Below, piece by piece: positions 16,657 to 25,754 of a stretch of 64,000 nucleotides of DNA. The stretch covers positions 108,858 through 172,857 of the forward strand of contig DVIT01000022.1 of the NCBI GenBank assembly GCA_018711005.1. Direction: 5' to 3'. The stretch's first letter is position 1, and every line of letters begins with the position of its first letter. This DNA comes from Candidatus Scybalocola faecigallinarum. GTDB lineage: Bacteria; Bacillota; Clostridia; Lachnospirales; Lachnospiraceae. The notes under the pieces are model-generated. The model made no database searches and was not told the DNA's origin. It saw only the letters and a list, made by a program, of their open reading frames with translations. A program made the translations under genes and the position numbers.

Positions 16657-17325
16657 ATGAAACAGATCATGGTCATTGATGATGATCTATATATTTCGGA
16701 TATGCTTAAAGAAATTTTAGAAAAAGAAGGCTATCAGGTTTCCAGGGCCTATTCCGGGACAGAAGCCGTTATGCTTTTAGAAAACATCCGTCCGGATCTG
16801 ATCCTTTTGGATCTGATGCTCCCCGGCCTTTCCGGTGAGGACGTCCTTTCCCGTATCCGGGGGATCCCGGTGATCGTTGTCAGCGCCAAAGGCGATGTGG
16901 ATGATAAAGTTGCCCTGCTCCTTGGTGGCGCTGCGGATTACATCACAAAGCCATTTGATACGCGGGAGCTTCTTGCCCGGATCACTGTCTGCCTGAGAAA
17001 TGCGCCGTTTTCAGGAAATGCCCCCGTCCTGTCTTTTGAAAATATTTCCCTGGATCCTCAAAGCCATCAGGTTACGGTTCAAAATCATCCGGTAAAGCTG
17101 ACCAAAACAGAGTATGCCATCTTAAAGCTGCTGCTGGCCAATCCCTCCCAGGTGATTTCCAAATCCGTTATGCTGGAACGTATTTCCCGGGATACCCCGG
17201 ACTGTGTGGAAAGCTCCCTGAAGGTTCATGTAAGCCATCTGCGCAGCAAACTGAGAGATGCGGACCCCGGGCACAGGGACTTTATCGAAGCTGTATGGGG
17301 CATTGGCTTTAAAATGAAATCTTAA
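16657..17325 (+). CDS. OmpR-family response regulator
   Basis: A 222-residue regulator: receiver domain 1-115 with the acidic pocket IDDD (7-10) and phospho-acceptor Asp52 (LILLDLMLPG), then a winged-helix DNA-binding domain (LTKTEYAILKLLLANPSQVI; VKVHVSHLRSKLR region). The frame also offers TTG 16648 and ATG 16651, but ATG 16657 has the right distance to ACAGGAG. It heads a plus-strand cluster with an ABC transporter and a histidine kinase, the layout of peptide-antibiotic sensing and efflux modules. Confidence 0.9.
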   Translation: MKQIMVIDDDLYISDMLKEILEKEGYQVSRAYSGTEAVMLLENIRPDLILLDLMLPGLSGEDVLSRIRGIPVIVVSAKGDVDDKVALLLGGAADYITKPFDTRELLARITVCLRNAPFSGNAPVLSFENISLDPQSHQVTVQNHPVKLTKTEYAILKLLLANPSQVISKSVMLERISRDTPDCVESSLKVHVSHLRSKLRDADPGHRDFIEAVWGIGFKMKS

Positions 17326-17434
17326 CGGATTCTTTACCCTTTTCTTAACCGCCTTCTTAACCACTGCCGGTTAAACTGTCACATACAGGCAGCCAAAAAC
17401 GGCTGCCAAGTGATCTACAGGAGGTATTTGATTT

Positions 17435-18358
17435 ATGGAATATGTTCTTACAACGGACCGGCTAAGTAAACGTTACGGCCATTTTAAAGCTTTGGATGAT
17501 TTTTCCATGCATGTGCCCAAAGGGGCCATTTACGGCTTTGTAGGAAAAAACGGCGCCGGGAAAACCACGCTGATCCGCCTGGTGTGCGGGCTTCAGATCC
17601 CTTCCGGCGGAAGCTGCACTCTGTATGGCATTAAGCATACGGACAAAAATATTATACGGTCCCGCAGACGCATGGGCGCTATTGTGGAAACGCCTTCCAT
17701 CTATCTGGATATGAGCGCCCGGGATAATCTTAAGGAACAGTACCGTGTCCTGGGACTTCCTTCATTTGACGGAATCCCGGAGCTTTTGGCCATGGTCGGC
17801 CTGGAAAACACAGGCAGGAAGAAGGCCAAAAACTTCTCCCTTGGAATGCGCCAGCGTCTTGGGATCGCCATCGCCCTGGCCGGAAGCCCGGATTTTCTTA
17901 TTTTAGATGAGCCGGTCAACGGACTGGATCCCCAGGGGATCATTGAGATCCGGGAGCTGATCTTAAAGCTTAACCGGGAGCACCAGATCACTGTGCTTAT
18001 TTCCAGCCATATCCTGGATGAATTGTCCCGGCTGGCCACCCATTACGGGTTCATCGATCACGGCCATATGCTTCGGGAAATTACGGCAAAGGAGCTTGAA
18101 AGCGCCTGCCGGAAGTGTATGCACATCACAGTATCGGATACACAGGCCCTGTCCCGTGTCCTTGACGCCATGGGCCTGGAATACCATATCCTTTCCCAGG
18201 ATCAGGCCGATATTTTCGGCCACGAAAATGTTTCTGACCTTGTCAATGCCCTGTCAAAAGAAAACTGCCAGGTCCTGTCCATTTCAGAACGGGATGAAAG
18301 CCTGGAAAGCTATTATGTAAACCTCATCAACGGAAAGGACGGTGGTTCCCATGCGTAA
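17435..18358 (+). CDS. ABC transporter ATP-binding protein (BcrA-like)
   Basis: A 307-residue ATPase. Walker A GKNGAGKTT (37-45), signature FSLGMRQRLGIA, Walker B FLILDEPVNGLDP, then a C-terminal domain of about 90 residues as in BcrA/CcmA-type drug-efflux ATPases. It overlaps the permease start by eight bases (ATG 18351), so the two are coupled. AGGAGGTATTTGATTT precedes the start. With the flanking regulator and kinase it probably exports or gives immunity to an antimicrobial peptide; the peptide itself is not encoded here. Confidence 0.9.
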   Translation: MEYVLTTDRLSKRYGHFKALDDFSMHVPKGAIYGFVGKNGAGKTTLIRLVCGLQIPSGGSCTLYGIKHTDKNIIRSRRRMGAIVETPSIYLDMSARDNLKEQYRVLGLPSFDGIPELLAMVGLENTGRKKAKNFSLGMRQRLGIAIALAGSPDFLILDEPVNGLDPQGIIEIRELILKLNREHQITVLISSHILDELSRLATHYGFIDHGHMLREITAKELESACRKCMHITVSDTQALSRVLDAMGLEYHILSQDQADIFGHENVSDLVNALSKENCQVLSISERDESLESYYVNLINGKDGGSHA

Positions 18359-19184
18359 ATTGTTATCTGCCAATTTTGCCCGGCTTTTTAAAGATAAGAT
18401 TTTCTGGATCTGTATGATCCTTATGGCTGCTATCGGCTTTTATGTTTACATAACATCCGTCGTGCGGGAAATGGGTCAATTCGGCCTTGATCTGGCCCCG
18501 GAAGACAATCTTTTCGGCTTCTGCATGTTTACAGCCATTTTCCAGTCTGTATTTGTCAGCATTTTTGTGGGCACAGAATACAATGACGGCACTATACGCA
18601 ACAAGTTGGCTGTGGGCCATTACCGCCCGGCGATCTATCTGTCTAATGTAATCGTCTGCGCAGCGGCAGGGCTTCTTATGTGCCTGGCTTATATTGCCGC
18701 AGCCCTGGTCATTGGCCTGCCTGCCATGGGCGGCTTTGAAACCAATCCGGGGACAGTGCTTTTATATGCCGGGGCATCCTTTTTAATGAGCATTTCTTTT
18801 TCCGCCATTTTTACCTTTGTGGCCATACTCATCCAAAACCGCTCCATTGTGGCTGTCATCAATATTGTAGGCGTCTTCACGCTTCTTATGGCTGCAGTCT
18901 ATATGCAGACTATGCTCAGCGAGCCTGAAATACAGAAGAACTATTCCTATGCTGTGGGACAAGACACCGGCACCATACAGGAGGAGCCCAATCCCAATTA
19001 TGTTGATGGCATCCAGCGGGATATTTATACGTTCCTTAACGATTTTCTGCCGTCCGGCCAGACCCTTGCCCTGACCGCCGGAGAATCTCCCTATCCCCAG
19101 CGGCTGGCATTGTATTCCGGGATCATTATTGCGGCCGTCTCCGGGGCAGGCATTTTGATTTTCAGGAAAAAAGATATAAGATAA
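18351..19184 (+). CDS. ABC-2 type permease
   Basis: A 277-residue permease (MRKLLSANFARLFKDKIFW) with six predicted membrane segments and one larger external loop at about 190-235. ATG 18351 lies inside the end of the ATPase gene, so translation is coupled. The pattern fits LanF/BcrB-type or ABC-2 subunits that pair with the ATPase before it. Followed after 37 bases by the kinase gene. Confidence 0.85.
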   Translation: MRKLLSANFARLFKDKIFWICMILMAAIGFYVYITSVVREMGQFGLDLAPEDNLFGFCMFTAIFQSVFVSIFVGTEYNDGTIRNKLAVGHYRPAIYLSNVIVCAAAGLLMCLAYIAAALVIGLPAMGGFETNPGTVLLYAGASFLMSISFSAIFTFVAILIQNRSIVAVINIVGVFTLLMAAVYMQTMLSEPEIQKNYSYAVGQDTGTIQEEPNPNYVDGIQRDIYTFLNDFLPSGQTLALTAGESPYPQRLALYSGIIIAAVSGAGILIFRKKDIR

Positions 19185-19221
19185 GACAAGGGGCAAAAGG
19201 TCATAAAAGAGAGGTGTATCT

Positions 19222-20121
19222 ATGGAGACATTTCTGGGCGCAGCAGTTGTTTTGCTGATCGTCATTATTATTATTTTATCTGTAAAAATCTATTTCATGA
19301 AAAAGGCTGCCGCCCAGATCTGCAGGTCTTTTGAAGAAAAACTGAACACTGATACCAACACCCTTATTGATATTTCCAGCCGTGACCGGCAAATGCGCCG
19401 TCTGGCGGCATCCATTAACCGCCAGCTGGCCATTTTGCGCAGGCAGCGCCACCGGTATGTCCAGGGAGACCAGGAATTGAAGGAAACCATCACCAACCTG
19501 TCCCATGATCTGCGCACGCCCCTTACGGCTGTGTGCGGGTATCTGGATCTTTTGGATAAGGAAGATCTGTCGCCGGATGGCCGCCGCTATGCAAAAATCA
19601 TCCGTGAACGGACCCAAACCATGCGCCGCCTTACCCAGGAGCTTTTTTCCTACTCTGCCCTGACTGCGGTCAGAGATACCCTGTCTTTGGAAGATGTGGA
19701 TCTTAACCAAATGCTGGAAGAAAGCATCCTGGCCTACTACGGCGCCCTGAAGGCCCGGAATATCCTCCCGGTGATCCACCTGCCGGACACACCCCTGCAC
19801 CGCAGGCTTAATAAGAATGCCCTGTCGCGGATTTTCTCCAATGTTCTTGGCAATGCCATTAAATACAGCAGCGGCGACCTGAATATTACCATGACACCCG
19901 GGGGAGAGATTATTTTCTCCAACAGCGCCCCTTCTCTTGATCCCATCCAGGTGGGCCGGCTTTTTGACCGCTATTATACAGTAGAAGCCGCCAGCAAGCC
20001 TGACGGGGGCATCGGCCTGGCCATTGCCCGGACCATGACCGAGGCCATGGGCGGCACCATTTTAGCCCGGTACGTGTCCGGACGGCTGTATATCCACATT
20101 TTATTTGAGGAAAAACAGTAA
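19222..20121 (+). CDS. Sensor histidine kinase with minimal input domain
   Basis: A 299-residue kinase with one strong membrane segment (about 5-25) and no extracellular domain. The H-box LSHDLRTPLTAVCGYLDLL holds His95; ATPase boxes follow (NALSRIFSNVLGNAIKYSSG; GGIGLAIARTMTEAMGG). Such intramembrane-sensing kinases usually take their signal from an adjacent ABC transporter. It is the last gene of the cluster beginning with the response regulator at 16657. GAGAGGTG precedes the start. Confidence 0.88.
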   Translation: METFLGAAVVLLIVIIIILSVKIYFMKKAAAQICRSFEEKLNTDTNTLIDISSRDRQMRRLAASINRQLAILRRQRHRYVQGDQELKETITNLSHDLRTPLTAVCGYLDLLDKEDLSPDGRRYAKIIRERTQTMRRLTQELFSYSALTAVRDTLSLEDVDLNQMLEESILAYYGALKARNILPVIHLPDTPLHRRLNKNALSRIFSNVLGNAIKYSSGDLNITMTPGGEIIFSNSAPSLDPIQVGRLFDRYYTVEAASKPDGGIGLAIARTMTEAMGGTILARYVSGRLYIHILFEEKQ

Positions 20122-20165
20122 CCGGCGGGGATCCCAGATCCAAACGCCGCTCTGCGGTCTGCAGC

Positions 20166-21863
20166 TTATACATTTCTTCTCCGGTGTACGCCCATTAAAA
20201 TAAAGATCACCGCCTGGAGCACAATAAGGGCAATAACAATGGACACCCACCACTGGGAGGATTTTTCTACAGTTTCTTCCGGTATTTCTTCCCCTTCGGC
20301 AGGAACGATCCGGGTCGTTACAGAAACCTGCTGGGTATATTCATTTCCCGCTTCATCCTGATAGCGGACATACACCGTTCCTGTCGTCTGGCCATAGCCG
20401 CCGGAGCCGGAAGAAGGGCTGCTGCCGTCAGCAGCCAAAGCGTCATTTTCTCCGTCGGCGTCATTGGCTCCATCGGCGTTTGTGACAGAAGATTCCAGCT
20501 TTCCGATCAGGGTATGTAAAACAACCGAAGCGCTCTGTCCGGCTTCAATATCGCCTCCAAAGGCAGACCCGGCAGGGGTGACCCCTTCCATTTCTAAAGA
20601 GCAGATCACATTTTTTACCGGACTCCCTCCCGTATTATATACATTTACAGTAATATCCTGGGCGCTGCCCGATTCCACAGACGCCGCCATAGACGGCTGG
20701 TCCACCATCACTGCAAAAGACGGCGTAACCTTCAGGAAAATATTTTCTGTACAAGTCAGGGACTGGGCCGAATCATCGGAAAATTCCATCGTCAAAGTGA
20801 TCCTCTGAGAATCGGATGTCAGGCTATAACCCACTTCCATGGGAAATGAGATCTGGCAGGTACCCCCGGCCCGGATCCGATCCACATAAATACTGTTGAC
20901 ACTATTAACCGGAAGCACTTCCTGGCTGGCGCTTTCATAAACAATGCGTACATCCTCCACCCCGGAGGCAGCGCTGGAATTTTTCAGTGTCACCTGGATT
21001 TCTACCGTATCTCCGGGATAAATCTCGTCCCTGTCCACTTCACAGTCAAGGATCCGCAGTTTCGGCGGCGCCTGGGGATCATCCTCCCCGGAACCGCTGC
21101 CGCCCCAGGTCACCGCGCCGCCGGATGTATCCATGGCCCCTCCGGAAGGATCGATCATATCGCCCAGACCTGCATCATCTCCCCCAAAGGTATCCGACTC
21201 CCCGGTTTCCGGGGTCTCAGACGCTCCGCTGCTTTCCGATTCCTGGGAGCCATCGGTGTCGCTTTCCGATTCCAGCAGTTCTTCGCTTTCATCGGTTTCA
21301 GAGGTACTGCCGGAAAGATTTCTAAAAACAAGCAAAAGCTCCTCATCCGCCTGGATCATCACAGGGGTATTGTCCTTCATAACATTGGCCCGCATAGTGA
21401 TCCGTGTACGGACACTTTTGGCCCGGGTATCCGATTTCAGATCCGGACGCCACTGGATCAGCCACGCCTGGCGGACGGGATTGGTTTTGGACACAGTTTT
21501 CTTAGCGGTCAGTTCATATTTCAGCGTATCCATATTTTCTGACGCTTCACTGTCCGCCTCAATAGTTATGCGGATAAAGTCATCGATGATCTGAACATCC
21601 TCCGGCAAAAAGAGCAACGGCAGATATACGGTCATATTTTGTCCGGTCATATAAACTTTCCCGTCCTTATCCGCCGGGAATGTCATATTTTCATATAAAT
21701 GGGTGTCATCAATGGCAAAATATTCATTGTGCCACGACTGCCCTGCCTGAGGCCATGTTTGCCCTGCCGCCAGAGCCGAAATTGTCCCCGGCATACATGC
21801 TATAAGGAAAACTGCTGCCAGCACAGCGCAGCCTGCCCGAAACCATTTGTAATCTTTCATCAC
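20166..21863 (-). CDS. Exported CARDB-like protein with C-terminal anchor
   Basis: A 565-residue envelope protein. Signal peptide about 1-33 (ending SALAAG), a first globular domain 34-180, a Ser/Asp/Glu-rich linker about 183-260, two CARDB/NEW3-like Ig domains (LRILDCEVDRDEIYPGDTVE; MVDQPSMAASVESGSAQDIT), and a C-terminal span (WWVSIVIALIVLQAVIFILM) with basic tail. The start overlaps the ATPase stop as ATGA (21860-21863), so it is made with the transporter and is probably its extracytoplasmic partner. Role unknown. Confidence 0.75.
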   Translation of the reverse strand: MMKDYKWFRAGCAVLAAVFLIACMPGTISALAAGQTWPQAGQSWHNEYFAIDDTHLYENMTFPADKDGKVYMTGQNMTVYLPLLFLPEDVQIIDDFIRITIEADSEASENMDTLKYELTAKKTVSKTNPVRQAWLIQWRPDLKSDTRAKSVRTRITMRANVMKDNTPVMIQADEELLLVFRNLSGSTSETDESEELLESESDTDGSQESESSGASETPETGESDTFGGDDAGLGDMIDPSGGAMDTSGGAVTWGGSGSGEDDPQAPPKLRILDCEVDRDEIYPGDTVEIQVTLKNSSAASGVEDVRIVYESASQEVLPVNSVNSIYVDRIRAGGTCQISFPMEVGYSLTSDSQRITLTMEFSDDSAQSLTCTENIFLKVTPSFAVMVDQPSMAASVESGSAQDITVNVYNTGGSPVKNVICSLEMEGVTPAGSAFGGDIEAGQSASVVLHTLIGKLESSVTNADGANDADGENDALAADGSSPSSGSGGYGQTTGTVYVRYQDEAGNEYTQQVSVTTRIVPAEGEEIPEETVEKSSQWWVSIVIALIVLQAVIFILMGVHRRRNV

Positions 21864-22504
21864 CGTACCTCCCTGAGGATGCCTGCATCCATTTCACACA
21901 CTGTATCGCAAAGCACTTCAATGTCCTGCATATTATGGCTGGCCAGCAAAATCGTCTTGCCCTTCTTTTTCAGATCCAAAAGCACCTGCCGGATCTGAGC
22001 CACGCCATTTTTATCCAGCCCGTTAAAAGGCTCGTCTAAAATAAGAAATCCCGGATCCTCCATGATCGCCTGGGCAATGCCCAGCCGCTGACGCATTCCG
22101 AGGGAATATTTGCTCACAGGCTTTTTAAGCTTAGGCGACAGTCCTACCAGCTCCAATACCCGGATAATTTCCTCCCTGTGGATCTTCCCATTCAGGGAGG
22201 CCAGGATGGAAAGGTTGCGAAACCCGGTCATATGGGGCAGAAATCCCGGCGACTCAATAATGATCCCTGTATCCTTTGGGAAATCCCTCTGCCGTCCGAT
22301 GACGATCCCATTCACACATATTTTCCCCTCATCCGGGTGCATAAAGCCGCAGATGCACTTAAAAAGCACCGTCTTTCCGGAACCGTTATTGCCAATGATC
22401 CCATGGACCATGCCCTCTGCAAAGTCATGAGTCACATTTTTCAGCACCTGCTCCTCCCCGAAAAATTTACTTACATTTTCTATATGTACATAATCCTTCA
22501 TCAT
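21860..22504 (-). CDS. ABC transporter ATP-binding protein
   Basis: A 214-residue ATPase: Walker A GNNGSGKT (38-45), signature YSLGMRQRLGIA, Walker B FLILDEPFNGLDKNG, switch His in LLASHNMQD. No extra C-terminal domain. It follows two permease genes (gap of 51 bases) and is coupled by ATGA to the CARDB-like gene. Belongs with permeases 22556-23458 and 23455-24249 to one exporter of unknown substrate. Confidence 0.9.
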   Translation of the reverse strand: MMKDYVHIENVSKFFGEEQVLKNVTHDFAEGMVHGIIGNNGSGKTVLFKCICGFMHPDEGKICVNGIVIGRQRDFPKDTGIIIESPGFLPHMTGFRNLSILASLNGKIHREEIIRVLELVGLSPKLKKPVSKYSLGMRQRLGIAQAIMEDPGFLILDEPFNGLDKNGVAQIRQVLLDLKKKGKTILLASHNMQDIEVLCDTVCEMDAGILREVR

Positions 22505-22555
22505 CGCTCACTCCCAAAGACCGCGGCCCTGCATCTTTGCCCGCCGGGTATTTTC

Positions 22556-23458
22556 TTAACCGTCCTCTGTATTTCCCGAAAAATAAAAAGAATAATATTT
22601 CATCCGCCACAGCACCAGCAGCGCCATGATCAGGATTGCCCCGGTAAAAATACCAAAGGTCTCTCCCAGCGTGGGCAGCCGGTCATAACCAAAGTCGTGT
22701 GAGGGAAATGTGGCATGCTTTAAAGGGGACAGCCATCCGCACCATATACTGGCCCGGTAGGTCACCTGGGGACTTAAGCCAAACACCTGGGCCAGGCCGT
22801 CCACGCTTAAAAGGAAGCCATACAAGTGGAAAATAAATGCGGCCCCAATGCCGGCGGCCTGATTTTTTACCAAAGTGACCAGATACATCACAAACACGGC
22901 CACAAGGATGTACAGGAGCATCAGCCAGAAGATCGTCAGCATACATTCCACAGGCCGCACCATTTCAAAGGTTTTTAGCTTGGCCGGGATAAAATAATCC
23001 TCCGCCAGGCCTGAGTAGGCCAGCTTGGCCGCTGTAGGACTCCACATATTTCCCACAAAAGCATTTCTAAAGCAAAACAGTATGGTCATTATAAGAATAT
23101 AAAAGGTATACAAAAGACTGGCGGTGACCAGATAGGCCATTTGCCCGCCCACCCAGGTGCGCACCCGGATGCGGATTAGATAATAAGGCACGCTGCCATC
23201 CAAAAAAGGCATGTCCGCAAACAAAAGGATGACCGCCAAAGCCACCAGCAGGATGGACGTTCCATCGCCAAATACCCATACAAAGGGTTCAAAAACCTGC
23301 AAGGTCAGGCCGTACTCTAATGAAAAATCCACCACATTTTCCGTCAGAAGGAAGCTGATCACCCCGCCCAGGGCAAAGGAAAGGATGACCCGCCAGTTTC
23401 CCCGCCACCGGGAATAGTGGTACATGCATACCCGGTATATTTGAAATAGCTCTTTCAC
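22556..23458 (-). CDS. ABC transporter permease subunit (GTG start)
   Basis: A 300-residue membrane protein with about six hydrophobic segments (LSFALGGVISFLL; YLVTASLLYTFYILIMTILF; FWLMLLYILVAVFVMYLVTL). The frame extends to 23785, but that part is out-of-frame sequence of the previous gene; GTG 23458 overlaps the upstream stop as GTGA (23455-23458), a typical coupled start. No family recognised beyond ABC-2-like topology; the neighbours make it the second permease of the exporter. Confidence 0.75.
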   Translation of the reverse strand: MKELFQIYRVCMYHYSRWRGNWRVILSFALGGVISFLLTENVVDFSLEYGLTLQVFEPFVWVFGDGTSILLVALAVILLFADMPFLDGSVPYYLIRIRVRTWVGGQMAYLVTASLLYTFYILIMTILFCFRNAFVGNMWSPTAAKLAYSGLAEDYFIPAKLKTFEMVRPVECMLTIFWLMLLYILVAVFVMYLVTLVKNQAAGIGAAFIFHLYGFLLSVDGLAQVFGLSPQVTYRASIWCGWLSPLKHATFPSHDFGYDRLPTLGETFGIFTGAILIMALLVLWRMKYYSFYFSGNTEDG

Positions 23459-24249
23459 CGTTTTTTCCCTCCCATAATGGCAAACCGGAAAATGGTCTGG
23501 CCATAGATCAGGGCCATGATCACGCACAGCTCCAAAAGGAAGGCCGCGCAGCCAAAATATCCGCCTTCCCAATAATGCTCCTGGCGAAACCATTCCCTTG
23601 GGTTTAATGTATAAATCCCCGTAAGATACCGGCTGGTCACAATGATCAGCAGATAGCTCACCATAAATGCGCCGCCAAAGGCCATATACCGGTTGCAAAA
23701 AACCAGCCCCAGGGTCGCCGCCAGCATGGCAAAAAATGCCCCCGCCAAAAATACCACAAGGGCCTGGGGCCACATATCCTGCCATTGACTTACGTCCTCC
23801 TCTCCCGGCGCCAGCTCCATAGGTCCGTAGATCATAAACATAAGCCCGGCTGCGGTCAAATATCCCCCAAGGACACCACCGCCCCCGGACAGGACCGACA
23901 GGATCACCTTGCTCACCACATAAGGCCGGCTTCCGCTGCGCCCCAGATATTCTTTAATGAATCCGCTGCGCACATCCGTCAGCACCGAGATCCCGGCAGG
24001 AAATGCCGCCAGCAAAGGAAGGCAAAATACAAAAGCCTCCGACCGGCACCCCGTATCCAGCATGGTCAGGTAGTATTCCCAGGCAAGTCCGCCTTCCAGC
24101 TCTGCCTCTGACGGAAACCACAGGCTGGTGCTGCCAAAAAACAGCACCGCTGCGGTGGCTATGACGCAAAAGACAAATGCCGGGGAAAGGATCCCCCGTT
24201 CCAGCTCTGAAAACAGGACCCGGAGGCTGTGGATCATTTTCTTTTTCAT
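23455..24249 (-). CDS. ABC transporter permease subunit
   Basis: A 264-residue membrane protein with about six spans (FVFCVIATAAVLFFGSTSLW; VFLAGAFFAMLAATLGLVF; CAAFLLELCVIMALIYGQTI). Starts MKKKMIHSLRVLFSELERG. Coupled to the next permease by GTGA overlap and 15 bases after the first lipoprotein gene. The FIKEYLGRSGSRPYVVSKVI cytoplasmic loop before a span fits ABC-2 permeases. Confidence 0.78.
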   Translation of the reverse strand: MKKKMIHSLRVLFSELERGILSPAFVFCVIATAAVLFFGSTSLWFPSEAELEGGLAWEYYLTMLDTGCRSEAFVFCLPLLAAFPAGISVLTDVRSGFIKEYLGRSGSRPYVVSKVILSVLSGGGGVLGGYLTAAGLMFMIYGPMELAPGEEDVSQWQDMWPQALVVFLAGAFFAMLAATLGLVFCNRYMAFGGAFMVSYLLIIVTSRYLTGIYTLNPREWFRQEHYWEGGYFGCAAFLLELCVIMALIYGQTIFRFAIMGGKKR

Positions 24250-24264
24250 GGAACATCCTTCTCC

Positions 24265-25743
24265 TTAATAGCCATTTTCCCGGGTAATAATGCTTCCGTC
24301 CATGGCATTGACCGTAACCAGGGAATAGTCCCCCAGCTGGGTGCTAAACACATCCCACACCGGGATCAATGTAAAATCATTTTCGTTATTTTCATTCTGC
24401 ACACGCATCATCCCCAGGGTGATCCGGTCCACAGTAAGAGATTCCCCGTCCCTGAGCCGTTCATCCATAGCATAATTTTCATAAGCTAAAGTTACATGTC
24501 CGGTAATGATTTCCAGAACCTGGTCAAAGGGCAAAAGCTCCACCTTTTGGGCAAGGGTCTCTCCCATAGTCATGGGATTTTGCCAGAAAAGGAAAGTAAC
24601 TCCGGCATCCTCCACCCGCATATACAGCCTTTCATAATCATAAGTTACTTTTCCTCCATCCGGCACGTAGGCAATCGAATTTGTCGTCCGTGTCTGAGGT
24701 ACATGATTAACCCCATGACTAAAATAAATTTCATAGCCTTCTACGCCATCCTCCACAGAGTTATCCATATAGTCATACCATACCAGCGGATCAACGGCCG
24801 ATACTTCAAGGCCATCTATGGAAATCCCCAGATTTTCCAAATAGTCCAGGCAAAGCTGTATGGCATCTTCCTCCGAATAATCACATCGATTCTCAGAAAA
24901 TGCTTTTTCTACTGCCGAAACATCTTCCACTGCCATGCCGGACAAAATCCCGGCTTTAGAGGACAGGTTTTTGGTTCCATTTCCTGTATTTGCGTTTTTT
25001 GAAAGGTTGAAATAAAAAAATGAATTCTCCCTGGAAGCGCTCAGCCGATATTTAATCGGATCCTCATTATTTTCTCCCACAATTTGTTCCAGTCCGGATA
25101 CCCCCGGGTACTCCTGCCATTCATAGGACATAGGGTTAAGCGTCACATCATCTCTTGACGGCGCGGACGCCATTCTCTCCCGGAGCGAATCCATCTGAAC
25201 CATTAAAGGGGCAAGCTCATCTTCTGAAATCCCATCCTCAAGATAGGACTCATACTGGTCATTTATCACCTGAATCTGTTCCATATAATCTTCCTTTGTA
25301 TCCGGCACCGGCTCATAGGGTGTACGTCCTTCAAAAAATGCGTCCCCTATTTCTTTAATCTGCTCTGCCGTCAGATCTCCCCGGCTGACCACAGCTGCGC
25401 CAAGATGATCCACCGCCGGAAGAATGACCTGGGCATCCTCGGCGGTTATGGTAGTCGTACCATTGCCCACATTGGGGACGGATACCTGAAAGCTTACGGT
25501 TTCCGGAGCGCCAAGGCTCTGGGCCAGAGCCTGACTAAGGGAATCTCCTTCTGTCTCCCCGGATGGTGCTTCTGAATCTTCGGAATCATCCTGGGTCTGG
25601 GCATATTCCTCTACCACCTTATTAATATCTTCCTTTTGGGAAATGATCTCCGTCTCCGGCGTGGGCTGGCAGGCAAACAGGAGCAGGCCCGACACCCCTA
25701 TAACTCCCAAAAGGGTATGTATTTTTTTACGCTTTCTTTTCAT
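24265..25743 (-). CDS. Lipoprotein, DUF6034-like, paralogue 1
   Basis: A 492-residue lipoprotein. Signal peptide with lipobox LLFAC (Cys about 25), then QPTPETEIISQKEDI, an acidic spacer, and a large globular domain. The C-terminus FTLIPVWDVFSTQ...NAMDGSIITRENGY is shared with the next gene. The family looks like DUF6034 of Lachnospiraceae (recall only); function unknown. It lies 11 bases after its paralogue and just before the ABC permeases, so it is probably a surface component of that system. Confidence 0.7.
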   Translation of the reverse strand: MKRKRKKIHTLLGVIGVSGLLLFACQPTPETEIISQKEDINKVVEEYAQTQDDSEDSEAPSGETEGDSLSQALAQSLGAPETVSFQVSVPNVGNGTTTITAEDAQVILPAVDHLGAAVVSRGDLTAEQIKEIGDAFFEGRTPYEPVPDTKEDYMEQIQVINDQYESYLEDGISEDELAPLMVQMDSLRERMASAPSRDDVTLNPMSYEWQEYPGVSGLEQIVGENNEDPIKYRLSASRENSFFYFNLSKNANTGNGTKNLSSKAGILSGMAVEDVSAVEKAFSENRCDYSEEDAIQLCLDYLENLGISIDGLEVSAVDPLVWYDYMDNSVEDGVEGYEIYFSHGVNHVPQTRTTNSIAYVPDGGKVTYDYERLYMRVEDAGVTFLFWQNPMTMGETLAQKVELLPFDQVLEIITGHVTLAYENYAMDERLRDGESLTVDRITLGMMRVQNENNENDFTLIPVWDVFSTQLGDYSLVTVNAMDGSIITRENGY

Positions 25744-25754
25744 ACCCGTTCTCC

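Noticed and set aside
22556..23785. 409-residue version of the second permease
   Set aside because: The first 109 codons are out-of-frame sequence of the upstream permease gene; GTG 23458 with GTGA overlap is the credible start.
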